NCBI RefSeq assembly: GCF_958431955.1
Contig: NZ_CAUASN010000037.1
Location: 1 to 23,351 of the forward strand
Direction of reading: 5' to 3'
Length of the DNA stretch: 23,351 nucleotides
Origin: an uncultured Adlercreutzia sp.
GTDB lineage: Bacteria > Actinomycetota > Coriobacteriia > Coriobacteriales > Eggerthellaceae
Shown here: positions 14,233-20,205 of the stretch, one piece after another
Layout: every line of letters starts with the position of its first letter
How positions within the stretch are numbered: the first letter of the stretch is position 1
Made by a program: the position numbers and the translations under genes
The notes under the pieces: model-generated
What the model was told of the DNA's origin: nothing
What the model saw: only the letters and a program-made list of their open reading frames with translations
Databases searched by the model: none

Positions 14233-14418
14233 CTACAGGATGCCGAACAGCAGCAGAGCCGCCATGGCGAACAGCCCGATGACGACGAGCAGGCACCCGA
14301 TGCCGACCAGCCCCTTCGAGGCGCCGGACATGGCCATGCGCTCGCGCTCCTCGGCGATCTTCTTCTCGTCGAAGGGGTCGTTGAGCCAGTCGTATTCCTC
14401 GTTCGTATTCTTCGCCAT
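14233..14418 (-). CDS. Small membrane protein of unknown function (61 aa)
   Basis: 61 residues: a polar, acidic N-terminal half (MAKNTNEEYDWLNDPFDEKK, then a charged helix with AEERERM) followed by one hydrophobic helix near residues 37-60 (GLVGIGCLLVVIGLFAMAAL). Predicted single-pass, probably with the charged end in the cytoplasm. I do not recognise a family. ATG at 14418-14416; AAGG within CAAGGTATAAGGT lies about 8 bases upstream. It is divergent from the flavoprotein gene and leads into a possible 38-residue membrane protein and dusB. Confidence 0.68.
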   Translation of the reverse strand: MAKNTNEEYDWLNDPFDEKKIAEERERMAMSGASKGLVGIGCLLVVIGLFAMAALLLFGIL

Positions 14419-14430
14419 ACCTTATACCTT

Positions 14431-14459
14431 GTGGACGCTTACGAAATGCGGTGTAGAAT
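14431..14459 (+). promoter_or_regulatory. Promoter candidate for the flavoprotein gene
   Basis: GTGGAC (14431-14436), 17 bases, TAGAAT (14454-14459) on the plus strand. Transcription would start near 14467, giving a leader of about 55 bases that contains a GCCCGC/GCGGGC hairpin (14479-14496) before the ribosome binding site. It lies in the 103-bp gap shared with the divergent small membrane protein. Confidence 0.4.
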
Positions 14460-14521
14460 ACTGGACAGTTTAACGGATGCCCGCCGAGGTGCGGGCGAAT
14501 ACACGAGAAGAGGAGATGTTC

Positions 14522-15169
14522 GTGAAGGTTCTGCTCATCAACGGAAGCCCGCGCCAGAAGGGCAACACGCACCGCGCGCTGGAGGAGGCCGAGGCGGCCC
14601 TTGAGGCCGAGGGCGTGGAGACCGAGCTTGTCTGGATCGGCAACAAGGAGATTCGCGGGTGCATCGCCTGCGGTATCTGCAGCAAGAACGGGGGCGGCCG
14701 CTGCGTGTTCGACACCGACTGCTGCAACGAGCTCATCGCGAAGGCGGCCGGCTTCGACGGCTTCATCGTGGGCTCCCCGGTATACTACGCCGGCATGGCC
14801 GGCTCGCTGCGGGCGCTCATGGATCGCATGTTCTACGCGGGCGGCGCGAATTTCCGCTTCAAGCCGGCCGCGGGTGTGGCCGTGGCCCGGCGCGCGGGCG
14901 CGGTGGAGGCGGCCGATCAGATCAACAAGTACTTCCAGATCAACTGCCAGCCGCTCGTCTCGAGCGCCTACTGGGGGCTCGCCTACGGGCGCGGCCCGGG
15001 CGAGGTGGCCGGAGACGACGAGGGTCTGCACACCATGCGCGTGCTGGCACGCAACATGGCCTGGATGCTGAAGTGCCTCGAGGCCGGCCGCGCCGCGGGC
15101 ATCGAGGCCCCCGAGATGGAGCCGAAGCCCTTCACCAACTTCGTGCGGGAGGATCTGCTGGAAGGCTAG
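14522..15169 (+). CDS. Flavodoxin-fold FMN reductase, probable iron-sulfur flavoprotein
   Basis: 215 residues. The N-terminus MKVLLINGSPRQKGNTHRAL contains the FMN phosphate loop GSPRQKGNT (8-16), and GSPVYYAGMAGSLRALMDR is the second FMN-contact block. This places it in the NADPH-dependent FMN reductase / iron-sulfur flavoprotein family. Four cysteines C47-x2-C50-x2-C53-x7-C61 match the compact CX2CX2CX4-7C motif of iron-sulfur flavoproteins, so a [4Fe-4S] cluster is plausible. Two further cysteines (C67, C68) follow. Role would be redox, possibly electron transfer or detoxification in an anaerobe; substrate unknown. The GTG at 14522 was chosen because AAGAGGAG ends 6 bases before it; the ATG at 14516 directly abuts that site. 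It is one of only two plus-strand genes here and ends in a strong hairpin. Confidence 0.88.
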   Translation: MKVLLINGSPRQKGNTHRALEEAEAALEAEGVETELVWIGNKEIRGCIACGICSKNGGGRCVFDTDCCNELIAKAAGFDGFIVGSPVYYAGMAGSLRALMDRMFYAGGANFRFKPAAGVAVARRAGAVEAADQINKYFQINCQPLVSSAYWGLAYGRGPGEVAGDDEGLHTMRVLARNMAWMLKCLEAGRAAGIEAPEMEPKPFTNFVREDLLEG

Positions 15170-15191
15170 GCGCCCGGCAGCTACCAATACC

Positions 15192-15226
15192 ACGAGGGGC
15201 CCGGCGCTCGATGCCGGGCCCCTCGT
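15192..15226. terminator. Strong hairpin between the flavoprotein and lepA
   Basis: ACGAGGGGCCCGGC (15192-15205), a 7-base loop and the exact complement (15213-15226). The 14-bp GC-rich stem lies 22 bases past the flavoprotein stop and 35 bases past the end of lepA, which is on the other strand, so it can serve convergent transcripts from both sides. There is no real T-run on either side; termination may need a helper factor. Confidence 0.7.
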
Positions 15227-15261
15227 CGTTCCATGGGATTGGCGCGTGAGCGGCGCGCTCG

Positions 15262-17067
15262 CTACTCGTCCACTTTCAGGATGGCCATGAAGGCCTCCTG
15301 GGGCACCTCCACGTTGCCGATGGCCTTCATGCGCTTCTTGCCGGCCTTCTGCTTCTCCAGGAGCTTGCGCTTTCGGGTGATATCGCCGCCGTAGCATTTG
15401 GCGAGCACGTCCTTGCGCTTGGCCTTCACCGTCTGGCGCGCGAGCACCCGCCCGCCGATGGCCGCCTGGATGGGCACCTCAAACATCTGGCGCGGGATGA
15501 TCTCCTTCAGCTTGTCGCAGAGCACGCGGCCCCGGTCGTAGGCCTTGTCCCTGTGCACGATGAACGACAGGGCGTCGATGGGCTTGCCCGACAGCAGAAT
15601 ATCCAGCTTCACGAGTTCGGAGGGCTTGTAGCCGTCCATCTCGTAGTCGAGGGACGCATACCCCTTCGTGTTGGACTTCAGCTTGTCGAAGAAGTCCAAG
15701 ATGAGCTCGGACAGCGGAATCTCCCAGAACATTTCCACAGTGGTCTGGGAGAGATAATTCATGGTGACGAAGTTGCCGCGCCGGCCCACGGCCAAATCCA
15801 TCACGGCGCCCACGTAGTCGGGCGGGATGAGGATCTTCGCCTTCAGGTAGGGCTCCTCCACATGATCGATGGAGCCGGGGTCGGGCATCTCCTGGGGCGA
15901 GTGGAGCGAGACCATCTCACCGCCCTTCAGGTACACGTGGTACTCCACCGAGGGCGCGGTGGCCAGAAGATCGAGCCCGAACTCGCGCTCCAAGCGCTCC
16001 TTGATGACCTCCATGTGCAGAAGGCCCAGGAAGCCCACGCGAAAGCCGAAGCCGAGGGCATGGGAGGTCTCGGGCTCCCACACGAGCGCCGGGTCGTTGA
16101 GCGAGAGCTTCTCCAGGGCCTCCTTCAGAGGCTCGTACTGGTCGCCGTCGATGGGAAAGAGGCCCGTGAACACCATGGGCTTGGCCTCGCGGTAGCCGGG
16201 AAGCGGGTCGTCCACGCCGCCGTCCGCGAGCGTGATGGTGTCGCCCACCTTCACCTGGCTCACGTCTTTGAGCCCCGTGACGAGATAGCCCACCTCGCCC
16301 ACGTAGAGGGCCTCCTCGGGCACCTCCTGGGGGTGGCGCGCGCCGACCTCCTCCACGAGGGTCTCGGTGCCGGTGGCCATCATGCGGATCTTGTCGCCCT
16401 TCTTGATGGAGCCGTCCACCACGCGGATGAGGGCCACCACGCCGCGGTAGGCGTCGAAGTAGCTGTCGAAGATAAGGGCGCGCAGCGGGGCCGCCCCGTC
16501 GCCGGTGGGCGCGGGGATGTTGTAGACCACGGCCTCCAGAAGGTCGTGGACGCCCTCGCCGGTCTTGCCGCTCGCGAGCACCGCGTCGTCGGCGGGAATG
16601 GCCAGGCCGTCCTCGATCTCGCCCTTCACGCGCTCGGGCTCGGCGGCCGGCAGGTCGATCTTGTTGATGAGCGGGATGATCTCCAGATCGGCGTTCATGG
16701 CGAGCATGGCATTGGCCACGGTCTGGGCCTCCACGCCCTGGGTGGCGTCCACCACGAGCACGGCGCCGTCGCAGGCGGCGAGGCTGCGGCTCACCTCGTA
16801 GGTGAAGTCCACATGCCCCGGCGTGTCGATGAGGTTCAGCTGGTAGGTCTCGCCGTCGTCGGCGGTGTAGCTCACACGCACGGCCTGGCTCTTGATGGTG
16901 ATGCCGCGCTCGCGCTCGATGTCCATGGAGTCGAGCAGCTGGGCCTGCATGTCGCGCTTGGCCACGGTGCCCGTCAGTTCCAGGATGCGGTCGGACAGGG
17001 TTGACTTGCCGTGGTCGATATGCGCGATGATCGAGAAGTTGCGGATATGGGACAGTTCGTGGGTCAT
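15262..17067 (-). CDS. lepA: Elongation factor 4 (LepA) GTPase
   Basis: 601 residues, the normal length. LepA is a ribosome-bound translational GTPase affecting elongation and back-translocation and possibly 30S biogenesis. G1 is AHIDHGKS (15-22), the switch region DIERERGITIKSQAV follows, G3 is DTPGH (81-85) and G4 is NKID (135-138). The C-terminal LepA-specific domain is complete, including AKCYGGDITRKRKLLEKQK. ATG at 17067-17065 with GGAAAG about 6 bases upstream. It is divergent from rpsT. TAGAAT on the minus strand at 17185-17180 could be its -10 element, but no good -35 accompanies it. It converges on the flavoprotein gene at a shared hairpin. Confidence 0.97.
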   Translation of the reverse strand: MTHELSHIRNFSIIAHIDHGKSTLSDRILELTGTVAKRDMQAQLLDSMDIERERGITIKSQAVRVSYTADDGETYQLNLIDTPGHVDFTYEVSRSLAACDGAVLVVDATQGVEAQTVANAMLAMNADLEIIPLINKIDLPAAEPERVKGEIEDGLAIPADDAVLASGKTGEGVHDLLEAVVYNIPAPTGDGAAPLRALIFDSYFDAYRGVVALIRVVDGSIKKGDKIRMMATGTETLVEEVGARHPQEVPEEALYVGEVGYLVTGLKDVSQVKVGDTITLADGGVDDPLPGYREAKPMVFTGLFPIDGDQYEPLKEALEKLSLNDPALVWEPETSHALGFGFRVGFLGLLHMEVIKERLEREFGLDLLATAPSVEYHVYLKGGEMVSLHSPQEMPDPGSIDHVEEPYLKAKILIPPDYVGAVMDLAVGRRGNFVTMNYLSQTTVEMFWEIPLSELILDFFDKLKSNTKGYASLDYEMDGYKPSELVKLDILLSGKPIDALSFIVHRDKAYDRGRVLCDKLKEIIPRQMFEVPIQAAIGGRVLARQTVKAKRKDVLAKCYGGDITRKRKLLEKQKAGKKRMKAIGNVEVPQEAFMAILKVDE

Positions 17068-17428
17068 GGCGTCTTTCCGTCGTGGGTCGTGCGGGTCGGC
17101 CGCCGCCTAATGTGTGCGTCTCGCGAAGATTGACCCCCGCAGGGGGGATTTTTTCGGAGCGCCGCGGCGAATCTTTGGTATTCTACCGCATTGTGTATCC
17201 AGCGATACGGGCGCGGGACAATTCTCCCGCCAAATCTGCAGACGTGGCTGCGATGAAAAGATTGCTATTGCTGGCGGCTTTCCGAGCCTCGAGGCTCGGG
17301 GCTGAGAAAGCGGAGAAATCCCGCCGCTTTCCGTTTCGCACGATGGCCTGCGGCCTGCGTTGCCGCGCGTTCGTGTCGTTGGATACCGATCAGTATGGGA
17401 AACGACCGAACGAGAAAGGCTCGCATTC
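17068..17428. other. 361-bp divergent lepA-rpsT control region with structured rpsT leader
   Basis: No gene found. It holds, left to right: the lepA ribosome binding site; a plus-strand terminator-like hairpin at 17134-17154; AT-richer sequence (17170-17222) where both promoters probably lie, though I could not pair a -35 with a -10 convincingly; an 18-bp perfect palindrome CCGAGCCTCGAGGCTCGG (17282-17299); an 8-bp stem (17306-17313 with 17324-17331); and the rpsT ribosome binding site. The structured stretch lies in what should be the 5' leader of rpsT, which would fit autoregulation by S20, but no known leader family was recognised. Confidence 0.6.
17134..17154 (+). terminator. Terminator-like hairpin antisense to the lepA leader
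   Basis: CCCCC-GCA-GGGGG followed by GATTTTTT on the plus strand: a 5-bp GC stem and six T residues. It has no plus-strand gene to terminate; it lies in the 5' leader of lepA, read antisense. It could stop antisense transcripts emerging from lepA before they reach rpsT. Confidence 0.5.
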
Positions 17429-17977
17429 ATGGCTAACATCAAGTCCCAGAAGAAGCGCATCATCACCAACGAGAAGGCCCGCATGCGCAACCGCGCCGTC
17501 AAGGCCGAGCTGAAGACCGCCACCCGCCACGTGAAGGACGCCGTGGCCGCCGGCGACGGCAAGGCCGCCTACGCCTACGCTGTTGCCGCCTGCCGTCTGA
17601 TGGACAAGGCCGCCTCCAAGGGCGTCATCCACAAGAACCAGGCCGCCAACCGCAAGAGCGGCATCATGCACCTGGCCAACACCGTGGTGACCGCCGAGGA
17701 TATCGCCGCTTACGAGAAGGCCGCCCCGAAGGCCCAGAAGACCGGCTCCAAGAAGGCCGAGGCGAAGGCCGCCCGCAAGGCCGCCATGGCCGAGGCTTCC
17801 GCCGAGAAGGCCAAGCGCCGCGAGAAGCAGCTGAAGGAGGAGAAGAAGGCCGCCGACCGCAAGGCCAAGGAGGCCGCCGAGGCCGCCGAGGCCGCCAAGG
17901 CCGAGGCCGAGGCTGCTGCCGCCGAGGCTGCCGAGGAAGCCGCGGAGGAGGCTCCGGCCGAGGAGGCCGCCGAGTAG
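17429..17977 (+). CDS. rpsT: 30S ribosomal protein S20 with a ~95-residue charged C-terminal extension
   Basis: 182 residues, twice the usual 85-90. Residues 1-84 are an ordinary S20: MANIKSQKKRIITNEKARMR, then the three-helix bundle ending ASKGVIHKNQAANRKSGIM. S20 binds 16S rRNA helices h9 and h44 and is needed early in 30S assembly. From about residue 90 the chain becomes low-complexity: first basic, rich in Lys/Ala (KAQKTGSKKAEAKAARKAAM, on to KQLKEEKKAADRK), then strongly acidic Ala/Glu to the end (..AEEAAEEAPAEEAAE). It is predicted to be one long charged helix or a disordered tail. ATG at 17429 with AAAGG 10 bases upstream; an open frame 23 codons longer is not S20-like. Base use does not change at the boundary, and no frameshift or fusion is evident. 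A strong terminator follows. Confidence 0.96.
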   Translation: MANIKSQKKRIITNEKARMRNRAVKAELKTATRHVKDAVAAGDGKAAYAYAVAACRLMDKAASKGVIHKNQAANRKSGIMHLANTVVTAEDIAAYEKAAPKAQKTGSKKAEAKAARKAAMAEASAEKAKRREKQLKEEKKAADRKAKEAAEAAEAAKAEAEAAAAEAAEEAAEEAPAEEAAE

Positions 17978-18004
17978 CCCTCGCGCGACAAAGCATCGCC
18001 TGCA

Positions 18005-18035
18005 AGCGCCGCTCCCCTTGGGGCGGCGCTTTTTT
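18005..18035 (+). terminator. Intrinsic terminator of rpsT
   Basis: AGCGCCG (18005-18011) pairs with CGGCGCT (18024-18030), with inner CCCC/GGGG pairing and a small bulge, then a run of six T (18030-18035). Textbook Rho-independent form, 27 bases past the rpsT stop. Confidence 0.9.
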
Positions 18036-18137
18036 GTGCTCAGAAGGGCCCCAGACGGACGAGCGCGCATGCGCTGGGAGCGCGCGGCGCATCCCCGGCA
18101 CCCGGGCCGCTCGCGGCCGCGGCGCCGCCGCGCGGGC

Positions 18138-19211
18138 CTAGCTGACGGCCAGGGCCACGTTCTTGCGGTCGTAGGGCATGCGGAAGTAGTACTCGTAGCC
18201 GCAGACCCCCTGGAGGATGCGGCCCTGCCGCACGAGATAGATGAGGTGCGCCAGCGTCTCTCCCATGGAGAAGTACTTCTGGTCGAGCGGCCAGCTCTTC
18301 CAATCGGGATAGCGCCAGGTGGCGTTCTGCGAGATGGAGACGATGTCGTCATGGCCGGCGCGCACGAGCTCGTAGATCTCCTCCAGACGCTCGCGATGGT
18401 GCTCGAGCAGGAAGTCGACGCGCTCGGCCAGGCCGGCGAAGGGTCGCCCGTGGGCCGGCAGGATGAGGTCGACCGGAAGATCGCGCACCTTCCGCAGGCT
18501 CGCGAGGAAGGCGTCGAGGGCGTTGAAGGCCGGGAACCACGAGGACACCGACGGCGTGATGCGCTCGAGCACGTGGTCGCCCGAGATGAGGAGGCGACGG
18601 GCGCGGTCATACAGGCAGATGTGCCACGCGTCGTGGCCGGGGGTCTCGATCACCTCGAACGCATAGGGGCCGAGCTCGAGCACGTCGCCGTCGGAGACGT
18701 AGGTGAACACCGGGTAGGTCTCCAGGGGCACGAGTTCGGCCGACACGTGCAGGCGCGGGCCGGCGTCGGTGAACGTCATGTCCGCCTGCTGCTCAAGCGT
18801 GGCCGCCTGCAGAAGCAGCGGGCCGTAAACGGCCTCCTCCATGGCCATGAGGTTCTTCACCTCCTGGAAGGAGTGCAGATTGGCGTACACCGGCATGCCC
18901 TCCCGCCAGATGCGGTCGAGGTTGCCCGTGTGGTCGGGGTGCGAGTGGGTCAGCACGATCTGCACCTTGTCCCACGACCGCCCGAGGGACGCCAGCGCCG
19001 CATCGAGCGCGCGCTCGCTGTCGGGGTGATTGAAGCCCACGTCCACAATGGTGGTCGTGCCGTCGTCGCCGAGGACGAAGTAGGAGTTGATCACCTTGAG
19101 GGGGTTGTCCGGCAAGGGAACCCGCACCAGGTAGAGGCTGTCGAGCACGCGCACCGGCTCGCCGAAGCCGGCCGCCGCCACCCGCCCGTCGAGCTCTTCG
19201 ATATCGACCAC
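18138..19211 (-). CDS. Metallo-beta-lactamase fold hydrolase (glyoxalase II / LACTB2-like)
   Basis: 357 residues. The metal site is complete: H89-x-H91-x-D93-H94 (THSHPDHTGNLD), H193 in TPGHDAWH, D212 in SGDHVL and H254 in PAHGRPF, so it should bind two metal ions and be active. The C-terminal ~100 residues look like the winged-helix-type tail of LACTB2-like hydrolases. The substrate is unknown; thioester hydrolysis or RNA cleavage are both known for the family. The GTG at 19211-19209 was chosen because a perfect AGGAGG lies 8 bases upstream, inside the end of holA, whose stop is 5 bases before the start. It is therefore translationally tied to holA. It converges on rpsT; GC-rich sequence with several palindromes fills the gap. 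Confidence 0.86.
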   Translation of the reverse strand: MVDIEELDGRVAAAGFGEPVRVLDSLYLVRVPLPDNPLKVINSYFVLGDDGTTTIVDVGFNHPDSERALDAALASLGRSWDKVQIVLTHSHPDHTGNLDRIWREGMPVYANLHSFQEVKNLMAMEEAVYGPLLLQAATLEQQADMTFTDAGPRLHVSAELVPLETYPVFTYVSDGDVLELGPYAFEVIETPGHDAWHICLYDRARRLLISGDHVLERITPSVSSWFPAFNALDAFLASLRKVRDLPVDLILPAHGRPFAGLAERVDFLLEHHRERLEEIYELVRAGHDDIVSISQNATWRYPDWKSWPLDQKYFSMGETLAHLIYLVRQGRILQGVCGYEYYFRMPYDRKNVALAVS

Positions 19212-19216
19212 GGCGG

Positions 19217-20188
19217 CTACCTCCTTAACGTATCGACGAGCCAGCGGTAGAAGGTCTCGTCCGCGTCGGCGCCGCTCTTCATGGCGCGCTCGGCATCGCG
19301 GGAGGAGACGAGCGCGCGCCTCAGCTCTGCCGCCGAGAAGTTGCGCGCCCAGGCGCCGTGGTTCTTCAGCTTCCAATCGGGCTGGCCCAGGGCCTGGGCG
19401 AGCGCCTTGGGGTTGCCGCGGCGCGCCATGGCCTGGGCGGCCATGAGCTCCCGAACGCGCGTGGTGCACATGGCGATGAGCGCGTGGGGCGAGGAGGACT
19501 CCATCTTCGTGAGCAGCGAGAGGCACTTCGCGAGGTTGCGCTCGGCGAAGGCGGCCGTGAAGTCCCACGGCTTCACCTCGGAGGTGCGCGCCACGAGCGC
19601 GCGCACGTCGCGCTCGGTCACGGCATCAGAGCCGCTGCGGGCCAGTGCGATCTTCTTGAGCTCGTTGTCGAGGTGCACGGTGTTCTCGCCGACGAGCTCC
19701 ACGAGCGCGCCGGCCGCGCCCTCGGTGAGCACGATGCCGTGGCCGGTGGCCATGGCGCGCACCCGCTTGGGCAGCTCCCAGCTCTTCGGCGGGGCGCAGT
19801 CGATGACGGCCTTGGCGCCGAGGGCCGCGACGGCCTTGTACAGGCGCGTGTTCTTCGCGAGCTTCTCGGCCTCCAGGGCGAGCACGGTGGTATCGCTCGG
19901 GGAGCCGAGGTAGGCCACGATCTCCTCGGAGTCGGCCTTCTTGAGCTTCTCGGCGTTGCGCACGTAGACGAGGCGCACGGGGCTCGCGAAGGGCATCGTG
20001 TTGCAGGCCGCCGCGATATCGGCGCCGGCGGCCGTCTCGCCGTCGAAGTCGTCGGCGTTGAAGGCGAGGTCGCCGAGCTTGGCCAAACGCGTCCGCAGGC
20101 GCGTGATGACGGCCTCGCGCTTGAGGGCGTCCTCCCCCACCGCCAGGTAGGCCGGCAGCAGGGAGCTCTGTTGGTTCTCGTTCGTCAT
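19217..20188 (-). CDS. holA: DNA polymerase III delta subunit
   Basis: 323 residues. Delta is the clamp-loader 'wrench' that opens the beta sliding clamp. The sequence shows the family layout: an N-terminal RecA-like domain without Walker motifs (AYLAVGEDALKREAVITRLR), a middle lid (DCAPPKSWELPKRVRAMATG), and a helical collar domain (NELKKIALARSG, then RTSEVKPWDF). Conservation is low in this family, so the gene order comEA-comEC-holA-(rpsT) is strong support. The ATG at 20188-20186 is 17 bases after the comEC stop. Instead of a Shine-Dalgarno, TACAAT ends 6 bases before the ATG, suggesting a leaderless transcript besides read-through from comEC. Confidence 0.9.
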   Translation of the reverse strand: MTNENQQSSLLPAYLAVGEDALKREAVITRLRTRLAKLGDLAFNADDFDGETAAGADIAAACNTMPFASPVRLVYVRNAEKLKKADSEEIVAYLGSPSDTTVLALEAEKLAKNTRLYKAVAALGAKAVIDCAPPKSWELPKRVRAMATGHGIVLTEGAAGALVELVGENTVHLDNELKKIALARSGSDAVTERDVRALVARTSEVKPWDFTAAFAERNLAKCLSLLTKMESSSPHALIAMCTTRVRELMAAQAMARRGNPKALAQALGQPDWKLKNHGAWARNFSAAELRRALVSSRDAERAMKSGADADETFYRWLVDTLRR

Positions 20189-20194
20189 AGCCCC

Positions 20195-20200
20195 ATTGTA
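20195..20200 (-). promoter_or_regulatory. Possible -10 element of a leaderless holA promoter
   Basis: TACAAT (within GTATACAAT) ends 6 bases before the holA ATG and just after the comEC stop. No good -35 hexamer is present at 16-18 bases. The same geometry is seen at phoH. Confidence 0.3.
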
Positions 20201-20205
20201 TACGA

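Noticed and set aside
15553..17004. 483-codon plus-strand frame opposite lepA
   Set aside because: Shadow of lepA: His/Val/Gly-rich composition typical of antisense translation, no start signal, no similarity to known proteins.
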